A DNA stretch of 64,000 bases from Diphasiastrum complanatum (Eukaryota; Streptophyta; Lycopodiopsida; Lycopodiales; Lycopodiaceae). Under the pieces are notes generated by a model, which searched no databases, was not told the DNA's origin, and worked only from the letters and a program-made list of their open reading frames with translations. Below, piece by piece: positions 38,601-51,600 of this stretch. Every line of letters begins with the position of its first letter. Position 1 is the stretch's first letter. The DNA is taken from the NCBI GenBank assembly GCA_029204225.1, contig CM055108.1:14904722-14968721 (forward strand), in the 5' to 3' direction. The translations under genes and the position numbers were made by a program.

Positions 38601-41600
38601 AAAGTGTGCATGTTTCGAGAACCGATCTACCACCACCATACAAGAGTCATGACCACGGCGGGTATGAGGAAGACGAAGGATAAAGTCCATAGAAATATCT
38701 GTCCACTGGCGATGAGGAATGGGCCAACTCTGGAGCAAACCAGCGGACTTAGCACGGGAGTATTTATTACGGGCACAAAAAGGACAATCACGAATAAGAT
38801 GGGCTAGCTCAGACTTCATGGATGGCCAATAGAAATTGTCTTTAAGACGTGCATAAGACTTTTGAAAACCAAAATGGCCACCAATAGGGGAAGCATGAGC
38901 ATCAGACAACAACTGAGGACGAATGGAAAGAGAACTGGGAATACATAAAGCACCATAGTGGTATAAACGATCATCAACAATAATATAAACCTGGAACTTC
39001 CGAGAGGACGAAAGGGGACGAGTATGATAAACATCAGAAAAGTCAGAACAAGACAAATATGCGGTCGGTAAATCATCAAACCAAGAAAGAACTGAAGCAA
39101 CAATACTATGTAACAATGCAGGAAGACGAGATAAAGCATCAGCGGCCGTGTTTGCCTTGCCTGGACGATACAAAATATCAAAATGAAAAGACTATAAAAA
39201 TTGTAACCAACAATATTGACGATCACTAAGATCACGCTGATAAAAAAGATAACGGAGAGACTGATGATCAATAATAATATCAAAGGGAACACGATACAAA
39301 TAATGACGCCATTTCTTAACAGCAAGTAGCTCTTTTTCATGTACACAGTAACGTCGCTCATAAGAGCGCAAACGACGAGACTCATACGCAATAACACAAT
39401 CGGACTGACGGAGAAGGGCGCCTAAACCAATAGCACTAGCATCAGTCTCAACAATAAAACACTGATGTCAAACTGGGGAAGACACATAACAGTAGCGGAA
39501 ACAATGGCATGACGTAAAGCATCAAAAGCAGTTTGACACTCAGAAGTCCAAACAAAGGCATGAGACTTCTTTAGTAAGGAATGAAGCGGAGCAGCCACAG
39601 TGGCAAAATACTTAACAGGACGACGAAGATGGGTTGCCATACCTAAAAACATACGAACAGAATGAACATCGGTTGGGACAGGCCAATTCTCAATAGCCTG
39701 AACTTTTCGAAGATCAAGACGAATACGTCCACCACAAATAAGAAAACCCAAAAATTCGATTTCCGCCACGGCAAAAGAACATTTGGACAATTTGGCGAAC
39801 AGTTGATGCTTAATAAGTAAGTCAAACACAGAAGATAGATGTTTTACATGATCAGACAAAGAAGTACTAAAAACAAGAATGTCATCAAAACAAACTAAGA
39901 CACAAACACGTAAAAGAGGACGTAAAATATTATTCATAGCATTCTGAAATGTCTGTGGACCATTCTGAACACCAAATGGAAGACCACGAAATTCATACAA
40001 ACCCAAATGAGTACGAAATGCAGCCTTATGCTCATCAGAAGGACGCATCCTAATTTGGTAGTATCCAGAACGTAGGTCAATTTTGGAAAAGATGGAAGAA
40101 GTGCCAAGCTGATCAAAAAGGTCATCCATGTGTGGTATAGGATACTGATTACGGATAGTCAGCTTGTTTAAAGCACGATAGTCAATGCAAAGGCGTTTGG
40201 TTCCATCTTTTTTGGCAACAAGGGGGACAGGAGCACCAAAAGGTCTATGGCTAGGAACAATGAGGCCCTGACGTAAAAGGGAAGCAATTTGGAACTGGAC
40301 CTCATCACATTCCTCTTTAGACATACGATATGGAGCACGAGAGGGTGGGGTAGCACCAGGAATAAGATCAATATGGTGGGTGACATCTCGTAATGGTGGC
40401 AGAGACGTAGGTTCTGAAAAGACCACAGAATACCGATGCAATAAGTCAGAAATCACCTGAGGAAGAGGACCCATGGATGGAGCAGGAGGAGCAGCAACTG
40501 ATGTACTCTGAATGATAAAAAGAGCTGCACCCTGAGCCTTTGGCAGGCTACGCATAAACTGCTTCCCGGTAACCAACTGATAGTCACCCTGGGAATCAAT
40601 TCCAGAAAGTAAATGATGTCGACCAGCATGTGTAAAAGACAATGTCTGCTGAGAAAGATCCACAACAATATTACCAAGGGATGAAAACCAATCTGCACCA
40701 AGAATAATGCCATAGCGCTCCAGAGGAATAATATAGAAATCTGCCTGTCCCAAGAAGTCACCAATGCTATAGTCCAAGCCTTGAAACATCTGAGAGCTGA
40801 TAAAAGTATGTGAGCTAGCAACCTCGACACTGAGAGACTGTGTAGGAGAAATAGGTGTAGCACGAATCCTGGTGGAAATGTAACTGCTAATAAATGAGTG
40901 TGTACTGCCCGTATCCACCAAAGCAATATACTCTCGTCCCAATATGCGAACACGTAACCGAATAGAACGAGGACCAGGACGCCCAGCCCAAGTAGCATAA
41001 GCAAGTTGCGCATGGCAAGCGGCAGAAGCAGGATAATCAGGAAGCGGGCCAGCCGACTCATCAACAGAATGTGGGTCAGGAGTATCAAGAATCTGGATCA
41101 TCAGGAGTAAGAGCCTCATGGTAAAAAACAGCGGTAGGAGGACCAGGAGACTGTCAGCAATCACGGGCGAGATGATCTGGACTCTTACAGCGATAACAGA
41201 GGCGCTTCTGCTGAATCTCAGTAACTCTGCGGCTGAATAACAGCGAACAAAGGCAGGGCGAGGTGTAGAAGGGCGAGGGGGAACGGTAGTAGAAGAAGCC
41301 AAAGTAGGAGAAGCAGTGGAAAGAGGGCGAGAAAAACGACAAGAAGTGGACAACTCAGGATACTTATGCTGCAGGGTAGTAGCCAAGGAGATAGCATCTG
41401 AGAGAGTAGGAGGCCGAAAAGAGGAAACATCATATCGTAAGGAGCCTCTAAGACCAGCAATAAAATGTGAAATAAGCTCTGTAGGATGAAGATAAGTAAA
41501 AAGGTAAGAAAGCTCAGTAAACTGATCAATATAAGCAGTCAAATGACTAGTATGGCGAAGGCTACGAAACAGATCACGTTGGCGAACCAACCACTGTGGG

Positions 41601-44600
41601 TCAATCATAGCCATACGAAGATCATGCCGAAAAGTAGGCCATATATGTAATCCCTCACGAGTAGGCTCAGAGCGATAGACACGCCACCAAGTTTGAGCTC
41701 GACCATCTAAATGTAACGCAGCCAACTACACTTTCTGGGTTTCAGTCTTGGGATACATAAGAAAATAGGTTTCTAACTTAGAGAACCAATTTTCCAAGAT
41801 ATTCCCATCAGATGAACCAGAATAAGTAGTAAGCTGGATGCGATCACGAAAATCACAAGCAAAATGAGGCTCAGGATTACCTGAAAAAGTAGAAGAAGGA
41901 AATCCTGGTGGTGCGGAGGGAAATCCAGGTGGTGGTACAGAAGACCCGAAAGGAGACCCATAAGAACTAGCACTATATGAAGGGAGACCAAACGTACTAC
42001 CAAAAGCACCTCCTGAAGATGGAGATGGAGCAGAAGCAGGCGTACTCAAAATAGGAAATAAAGGTGCTTTACCAGGACGATGAAGAATGTTTGGGGGGGT
42101 GGTATCCCCTCGTGGTAGGATAGTCTCAAGGCTAGAAAGAATACGATCAATACAACTCTCAAGATGATCCATGAGGGAATCAATATGTGTAAAACGATCA
42201 TCTAAAGAGCTCTGCGGAGGGTCTTCTGATGAAGAAGTCGCCATAGGGACTAAGGAAGAGACAAAAACCTGAGGGAGAGGACGTTTGTCGTCACCTCAAC
42301 TTAGTCTAACTTCCGAAATCACCAAAAATGGCACGTAAACAGTCAATCAAGATGGATAATAATCAGAAAATGAGGGGCTGAGAAAGTAGAAGGTTTCTAA
42401 CAAAATGGAAAAAATGGAAAGAGGAGGGTGTGAGGCAACAAATATGAACAGGAATAGGGGGCTGGAAAGAGCAGTATATAGCAGAAAAGACAGCAAGTAG
42501 GTGCAAAAAGGAAGTGCAAAAAGGGCGCAAGCAATACCTGGGTGGGTGCTGATCCGTCGTTCACTCGGTAGTGCCAACAAAGAGAGGTAAAAGCTAAAGA
42601 TAATAGGGCACTGGGCAGCAACTACCAAGATCCACATTATGCTGAAGAATAGGCTGAAAAAAGGTGCTGAAGTAAGGTGCCGAACAGCCTCCAATCAATA
42701 GCCGAAACGGACAGCAAGTCGGTGAAAAGAACCGCTGAAAATGAGACGGTAGTAGGGCGCTGGACAATAGCTACCAAATCTGCAAAAACAATGAAAATCT
42801 GCCGAAAAAATCGACGAAAGTGATGGGTTACCGCTAAAAATGAGATGGTAGTAGGGCGCTGGACAGCCTCCAATCAATATCAAAAATGGACAGCAAATCG
42901 GTGACGAAAAGTGTCGAAAATGATGAGGTAGTAGGGCGCTGGGCAATAGCTACCAAATCTGCAAAAACAATGAAAATCTGCCCAAAAAATCGACGAAAGT
43001 GATGGGTTAGCAGGGCGTTGGACAGCCTCCACCAAAACTGCAAAAAATGATGAAGAAATCGTCGAAAGTGATGGGCAGTAGGGCGCTGGACAGCCACCAC
43101 CAATCTGCAAAAATGATGGAGAAAAATCGATGAAAGTGATGGGTGGTAGGGCACTGGACAGCCTCCACCAATCTGCAGGAAGGTTGACGGAGAAAAATCG
43201 ATGAAAGTGATGGATGGTAGGGTGCTGGACAGCCTCCACCAATCTGCAGGAAAGTGCTCTGATACCAAGTTACAAGCTAAGATTCACTAGCTATGCTAGA
43301 AAGCAAGACTTAAGCTAGAAAGCAGGAAGAGAATGCTTAAGGAGGCTAAAGAGGAGCAATCATCATAAACTGAATAAAGGAATACAATGTTGACCTACTT
43401 ATACCCTCTCCCTGAATCAAATGGATGATTCAAAAAAAGGGAGGGAAAAGGATTTGGAGGGAAAATAGTGCGCCCTCCCAATAGGAGGACTCCCACTCCA
43501 AATCAATGTGACCAAGTCCTAAAAATATAAAACCAAATAGGGCCCAAGGCCAGTATATGAATAAAAAGGGCCCTTAGGCCTGCTTATGCATAATAACAAT
43601 AAAAGAATGGACGCGGCGAATGTAATGAGCCAAGTCCATAACTCTGGGCGGCCGCTAGAAAGAAAGAAAACAAGAAAGCTTTATTAATGTCTTTTCCATG
43701 CCAAAAGGCATATAAGACTAATGAAGTACATGTCAAGTGTGTGGTAACCATGGGAGCGTATAAAACGTCTCCAAAACTGTAATAAAGAAAACATCTAGTA
43801 CAACTAAAGTACACGTATGTGAGTGTGTCTGTGCATAATAATCATATATATCGATGTCCAGATGTCAAGACTGTGTTGTGCTGCTGCTGCTGTAAAAGGA
43901 TGTAATGTGAGCCACAGCATGAGAAGGCACTGGAGCCTGCCGGCGTCGTCTATGAGCATGAGCATGTGTAGTAGTACGTCTCTGCATAGGATGTCTGGTG
44001 ATCCTGGTAGTAACGTGATGGTGAGAAGTACATTGTCTCTGATCTCTATGGGAATGCGAGCGGCTATCATCAGCGGCATAATCCTCGTCCTCATGCGCTA
44101 AGTCACGCGGTCTCCGCCTAGTAAAGAATGAAGTGATCAATGGTTGTGAGGTAGAATGTTGGGGTGTCCCGTATAAATCTCTCCGTAGGATGAACATCTC
44201 ACGTACCATCAGGGCGACACATCGTGGGTCCTCATAGGCAAAGAGAGAGCATAGAGTGGTAGGCATGTCTCGAAACAGGCAATGATATTGTCCTTTGATC
44301 TCATAGTATACAGGGCAGCTGAAGATAAAGTGCTCCTCAGACTCCACCTCACCTAGAGAGCATAACTGGCAAATACGCTCCTCTCTCGGAATACCATGGA
44401 ACCTCCCAATCTCAATAGCTAGCTGATGAGGGGATACCCTGAGCAGTCCCAGTGTGAATCTGAGACAATGTGATAGTCCCGAATCTAAAAAGTGTGGAAT
44501 GACTGGTGTCCCTGATGCATCCAGCTCCAAGAAATGGGTCCGGTAGAAAGCTGGCTTAACTCCTAACTGGTGGCGCCAAGTCCGCTCTAGATATGCGTGA

Positions 44601-45570
44601 TAGAGTAATCGTCTGATATAATGATAAGTGCCTGAGGGAAGCTCTATGATAGAGATACCAAATGACTCAAGTAGGAGGTGAGATGCATGAGAGAACCATG
44701 ATAATCTGTAGCCCTGATCACAAAGGCGCTGTGAGGAGGATAGTGCAATCTGTATGTATCGTCTGTCTATCTCTGGTAACGCCTGTATCCTCTGTATATA
44801 AGTAATGAGTTGGAAAGCTGCCTCGATCTGTATAGGTGGAACTGCAAACTCGGCCAGGAGAATCTCATGTGAAACAAAAGGCTTCGCTCGAATCAACCGG
44901 GCTAGCATGGTGGTCTGTAGTCGTGAAAGACTGGCCCAGTGTGAAGAGGGGAGACTTGTACACCATGCCTCTGCCGCATATAGAGCCGTGGGGGTGACAA
45001 TGGTATCAAAAAGGTGACACTTACTACGAGCATCCTGGATGGACTTCTGAAAACATAATCGCTCTAGCTGAACAAGGGAGGCATGTCCCTTCCCCAGTCG
45101 AGTGGTAGTAGCCTGTCTCATGCTAAAAGTAGGACATAAGAAAAGGATCCCCAGGTATGTGTAGGAAGGGACCACCTCTAGGACCTGTCCACCCAAAGTA
45201 AGCTCCTATCGCTGCATGAATGCTCGAGAAGTGTTGAAGACCATAACCTTGGTCTTCCCAATGTTCACCCCTACTCATGTAAGCAATCCAACTGTCGCTG
45301 TAAACCCTCTCTAGTCGGTGAGACCAATACCACATCATCGGCATAAAGGAGGATAGCAATCAAGATGTCCCCAAGCCTGCAACCAACACCACCACACTGT
45401 GTAATGACTCTCTCCAACTCATCAATATATAAGCCAAAGAGGACTGATGAGAGGGAACAACCCTGCTTCACCCCAATAGTGCTCCAAATGTGATCGGATA
45501 TGCCACTGATATGCCGGAAACATCCAAGGACACGCTCATAAAGTGCCATCACAGCAAGAACGATGTCAGT

Positions 45571-45607
<37 letters not shown>

Positions 45608-48600
45608 CCCAATATGCACACCATAGTTGCAATGGAACATGTTCTGCTGCAACTGCATTCTAAAATGAGCGTTCCAGAATCCTAGATTTTGGACAGCCGA
45701 GCATTGTCTAGAACGCTAAAAAAATTTGAAATAAAATTTCTGGTTTTTTTTTAAATGGCCACACACTACTACAAAATGATTTTGCTGTAAAAATTTTGAT
45801 ACTGATCTAAATGAGGCAATCTAGCATCTTGCAAGCATTTAGTTGACGAGAAGGAGGCAGTGGGAAATTTTCCAAGCCCGGGAAGCAAGTGTGGAGCACG
45901 AAATTATCTGAATCTGATTTTGGTAGGCCTATATATGGTTTTGGATAAATGTATAGAATGGAGAATATGTTTACTTACACCTACAGGAATGCCAAGAATG
46001 TCTGTTATGGCTGTCATGGTACATACATCAAGTTACAAATGTGGTGCTCTCTTTTGGTGTTTTTTTTTTGCCGTATTTTTTAAATGAGCTGCAGGCATCA
46101 AATTGAAGTGTTGTAAGATGCTAGACCATGTTTCTTAATGCCTACAACAATGCCAGGAATGTCTGTTTTGGCTGCTCGCTTTTCATGCCTTTTTTAGCCC
46201 TAATTTGTGAATTAAGTTGTAGAAATTTGACTGGCACGTCGTAAGATGCTAGATTGTGTTTCTTAATGCCTATAAGAAAGCCAGGAATTTCTGTTTTTGC
46301 CCTTACGGCACCTACACCAATTATGAATCTAATGCATGCTTTTCAATTCTCTTTTATCCCTAATTTTTTAAATTGAGCATGAAGTATCCGATCGATGTGC
46401 CATAAGATGCTAGATTGTGTTTCTTAATGCCTATAAGCATGTCAAGAACGTCTGTTCTTACCCTTATAGCACGTAAATCAAGTTTTAAATGTGATGCTTG
46501 CTTTTATAGTTTAGGGTTTGTCCATGCAACGTACTGAACCTTTGCCTTTGTGGTTGTTTTGCAGGGCTTTGAGCTGGAGCATGTTAGCAGATAGGTCACA
46601 ATGCCAATTATCGATAGGGGCGTGTAGGCAAAGGTTGACCATGTATAGGGGGGTGTGAATACATCCCATGGTTCAGGTTCCCGCTGATGGAAATGCTACC
46701 ACTGCGGTATTGAGTTCCACTTAACGAAGGTCAAGGCCTACTTGTTGCGGCTCCCCAGACCGGATGGCTGGGGAATGGGCATAGTAGTGTGCGGCGTCAT
46801 TCCAAATGCTGAGGTAGACAAGCTATAGGACACATCTGAAGCAGATGGGTCAGCCACTCAGCCATTGAGACCAACTCATAGATTTTTCCGGCAGCCAGGA
46901 CAGGGCTCCTACAGCCATGGTGCCTGTGCACAGAGCGGTACAAAGCAACGAGGATAAAGTTGCAAGGCCTATGGCCTAGCCACAGAGGAGCACCTAGCCG
47001 TGATATTCCTACACTTGCCAACCTACATGCAGGAATACTTGGGCCTTCTATCATTGCATCAAAGCCTTCACGACCTTAGGATCATCAGTTGCTGGTGCTA
47101 AGTCTTCAAATGCAAGTCCTAGCACCGGGTGGGGAGAGAGATCCAACACATATCATGCCCTCATTAGATACGCCCATCTTCTACCACCGCAGGGACCGTC
47201 AAACCTCGGCCACTGACCATTTCGCATCAGAGATAACAAACGACTTTGAACAAAGGGTGGCAAATGAGCCAGCATGAGTCCTGCATGAGACTGGTGGGTA
47301 CAAGTTCGTCGTTCCATTTGCCATATTGCTCTGAATTAAGAAAAAAAGAAATATCAAAATATGAGGCAATGGATCAAAGATCTGCACTCTCAGTCTCATA
47401 TACAAGTTCATCAATGTTTCATGGACCTTTTCAAAAGCCTCTTTGCAACATGTTTAAAACGGGAAAGAAATGGCGAAACATTTTTAGAGTTTTTTTTTTT
47501 CACTTGCTTTTGTTCCTAGCCTTCTGTTAAAGGAAAATCAAGTGTTGTTCAAGTATCTAGAATTCCAAAACTATTATAAATGTCACTCTAGACTGTTTTC
47601 GTAGGTCATGCTAGTACGATCTTGTTTTCATCTACACTCACACATGATATAGTTCTTTTATCACCAAGTCCCACCCTCAATAACTTCAAGTCAAACTTTC
47701 TGAAGTTTCAGCAAGGTGTTGGGCCTTTTGCACCAGAGAAATGCAGAATCAGAGAGGACCAGTTATGTCCTGTGTTCAATTACTCTCTCCACGTTTGGTG
47801 GAAAGAATGTTGTCACAGGATTGTGGTGTACGTGTCCAACAATGCATCGTTGTTACGATCCTACCGAGAGGGAGAGTCATTGGAGGTTATTTTCTGTTTT
47901 ACCTAGTGTTGGTATGCATTTTGGATGTTAGTGTTGTGGTACCTTGTTAGTTAACAAAAGAAACTTCGATTGTTTATGCTTGTAGGTGAACCCTGACTCC
48001 TACACTCTTGACATAGAGGCCACCATTCCTCAAGCACCTCCTATGCAAGATGAGGTCGAGGATGATACATTTCAGGAGCTACACAGGCAGAAGGACGTTG
48101 AGGCCCGCTCTGCCTGATGCGCAGGAGGGCAGTCGTGAGAAGGGACAGATAGGATGGGGGGAGGAGGAGATGACAAGGGTTCATGGCATGAAGGGGGGAG
48201 TATACAATGGAGTACAAGGAGTGGGTGGATGAACATGATACCGGGGGGCAACATGAGAGACAGTTTGATATCGTTCAAATGCTTGTGGACCCTGATGCTA
48301 AGGCACAGGATGAGCCATTCATCCTTCACATAGGCCTAGGGGGTGCAATAGAGACTCTAGGAGGGGGGGCTTGGGTTCCATGTAGAGAGGAGCGGGTGGG
48401 GTGCCGCAGTCAGTTGCACATCAGGCATCCTCCCAATTTGTAGGGCCTTCATAGAGTGCAAGACCTAGTTTGGATACACCGGCATGACGAGCTAGGGGAT
48501 AGCTTAGAGGGAGCGGCAGGAGAGGGGGGCTTGGAGGCAGCCAAGGGGGGGGAGAGAGAGAGAGAGAGAGAGGGGCATAAGAAGAAGAAGAAAGCTTTAT

Positions 48601-51600
48601 TAATGTCTTTTCCATGCCAAAAGGCATATAAGACAAAAGAAGTACATGTCAAGTATGTGGTAACCAGGAGAGCATCTAAAGCGTCTCCAATGTTGTATTA
48701 AAGAAAAACATCTAGTACAGACGAAGATAAATACATAAATGAAAAAGCCTGTGCATGAAAATCATATGTATCCATGTTAAGAAGTCAGGACTGTGCTGAT
48801 GTTGTAGAAGGATGTTAGGCGAGCTGTAACATCAGTAAGCACTGGAGCATGTTGCGGGGCACGGGGGGGTGGTACCCTATGAGTCACTAAGTATTCACAG
48901 GTCACAGGGGCCAGGCATGCCAAGTGGACTGATCACCCACAGGTGGATGCCATGTGCCACTTGACGGAATAGCAGGTAGAAGGACTCAAGGAGGGGGTGC
49001 CTATGGTTGGGAGATTGATTCTACACACCGGCCTTCTAGGTTTCACGAGCTTTGAGAGACTTGCTAGGATTCATGAGCTTGAAGAGACTTTCTTGTTCTA
49101 GAGCTGATCTAGCGCCCAGTTCTGACTGTTCCAGCGCTGATCTAAGGACAAACAAACATCAAAGTTGTGGAAAAAGGAGCGCTCAATTTCTGCTGTTCTA
49201 GCGCCCTCCTTGGGTATTGTTATCTGCCTCTTTCCAACTTTTTTGACAACTGTTCTGAAGCTATTCGAAGCTATTCTGAGGTGGAATTTTATAGCATCCA
49301 TCAATGGCCCAATCAGCGACCATCTGCTGCAGCCTAGCGCATTTCTGAAGGAGGGGGCAACCCCAATTTTTCTTTGTGGATCTTGGGAAAGTTCAAAAGG
49401 CAGAATCGGTACTTTCTTATTCCTTTGCAAAGCCCGTGAGATAGTCCTAAGGTGAGGTAGTGTGGCAAAACTGGAAGTCCTACTATGTCTAGCTCCAGAA
49501 AGTGTGTCCTGTAATAGTCGGGTTTGACCCCGAGCTGTCCCTGCCATGTCCGTCTTAGATATGCTCTATAAAGAAAGTGTCTGATGTACTCATGGGTGCC
49601 TGATGGAAGGGCCAAGTGTGTCCAATAGCTGGGAGGCCTGAGAGAACCATGATAGTCGATGTCCCTGGTCATAAAGGTGTCGTGATGAAGCAAGTGTCAT
49701 CTGTATGTATCTCTGCTCATCTATGGGTAACATCATGATAGGCTAGATATAAAGGATAAGCTGGAAGATGGCGGATAGCTGTATGGGTGGAACCGCGAAC
49801 TCTGTCAGTATAATCTGGTGTGGGACGGACGGCTTAGCCCATATCATCCGCACTCTCTATCTCTCTCTCTTTCTCTCTTCTCTTCTCAACCTCTTCTTTT
49901 CTATCCCTTCCCTTCACCCAAATCATGATGAATGTTAGTGTAGAGGAGTAGAGTTTAAGGAGAGTAGTGTTAGTGGTGAGTAGAGTTAAGGGAGAAAGTA
50001 GGAAACTAACTAAAAGTAGCATCTATGCATAGTTAGGTACCTATCCAGTGATCTAACCCTTGTTGACAGGCGGGAGGGCTATACTACGCGAGATCTTCGA
50101 CCCTATAACATGAGGACCTGTAGCCGTGAAATAGGGGCCCAATCTGATGATGTAAGACCCGTACACCATACCTATGCTGCATATAGGGCGGGGTAACAAG
50201 AGTATCAAAAAGCTGGCATTTACTCGGAGCATCCCGAATAAACTGTCCGCCTGTAAAGAGTACGCAAGGTAGGTGTAAGAAGATACAACCTCCAAGGGCT
50301 GCTTGTCGAAGATGAGTTCTTGGCGCTGCATAAAAGCTCTCGATGTGTTGAGAACCATAACTTTGGTTTTCAATATGTTAACCCCCAATCCCCATCTACT
50401 GCAGAAAGCATGAAGGCTGTCGAGCTGTCGTTGTAATCCCTCTCTGGTGGAAGATAAGAGAACCACGTCGTCTGCATATAAAAGTATAGCAATCAAGATA
50501 CTCCCAAGTCTGCAACTTGTGCCACTACATCCCTCAATGACTCTCTCAAGCTCGTCGATATATAGCCCAAACAGGGTTGGAGATAGAGAACAATCCTGTT
50601 TAACGCCAATAGTGCTCTAGATATGATCTGAGATGCCACTCCGAAAACAGCCAAGGACTCTCTCATATAGTGCCATCAGTGCCAAGATCAAGTCAGTAGA
50701 AAAACCGAGATCACATAGCCGCTGGATGAGGAGGGATCGTGGAATAGAGTCGAAGGCTTTCCTGAAGTCAACAAAACAACAGTAGACCCGCTCTTTCCTG
50801 TGTCTGGCCTCCTCAATTATGGCCCAAAGAGTGAAGATATGATCTATAGTGGAGTAGGGTGTCCTGAAACCCGCCTAGCCCACTGCATGTAATCTCCTGG
50901 ACTCTGCCTCATAACTGACTGCTGACTGGAGGATGGTGTCGTATAACTTCGCAATGATCTACCCAACCATAATGGTGTGATAGAGCGAGAGAGAAGAAGA
51001 AGAAGAAGAAGCTTTATTAATGTCTTTTCCATGTCAAAAGGCGTATTAGACGAATAAGTACATCAGATAAAGTCAAACCAAGACGGAGCAATGTCGTCAA
51101 ACAACATAACTAAAAAATCAAACTAACTAAGAAGAGGATAATGTCCAGGATTATATGGTACGAAGACCATTTACAGATTCAACTGGCATCTCTTCAGTGC
51201 TCTAGCTCTCTCACTAACTCTGAACAATCTTAGATATCTCATTAATAGCAACAGGTTTAATATCTACAAAACGAATGATACCATCCCTATAGATCAACCG
51301 CTTTCCATTCGTATCGAAGGTAAGTGCGGTGGACAGTCCAGATGCAGATGCGATGGTTCCACCGAAGATGGATTTCCGGCCAGCAGGGCGCCGGATGCGA
51401 TGGAAATGGTGGTTTCCGGGCCAGCAGGGCGTGGTGGAGAGTGGGGAGAGTTACCGCTTGCGTGGAGCCATATGGGAAGCGCGCTGGCAGGATATGATCT
51501 CATGATTGCATGTCAAGTATCTACGATCCATCATGATTGCATGTCAAGTAGCTATGATTTATCAAGATTGCATGTCAAGTTTCTATGATCCATCATGATT

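Larger units (their letters stand above)
37143..43643 (-). mobile_element. Ty3/gypsy element 2, near full length
   Basis: A 6501-bp element flanked by CTGGG duplications (37138-37142 and 43644-43648), with LTRs at 37143-37497 and 43268-43643. In sense (minus) order: primer site, long leader tandem array, gag, zinc knuckle, protease, RT, RNase H, integrase, purine tract GCAGGGGAG, LTR. Several stops and frameshifts, and a deletion in the chromodomain region, make it defective. It sits inside the 5' part of an ORF1-only LINE and is the closest relative of element 1 and of the fragment at 7717. Confidence 0.95.

Noticed and set aside
42347-43268. Several minus-strand open stretches with recurring SALLPIHHF- and RRFF-type words
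   Set aside because: They are translations of the leader tandem array of element 2 in different frames, not a repeat protein.
48050-48443. Plus-strand Gly-rich open stretches
   Set aside because: They follow the stop of the hAT remnant and lack any family feature; likely hAT 3' sequence.
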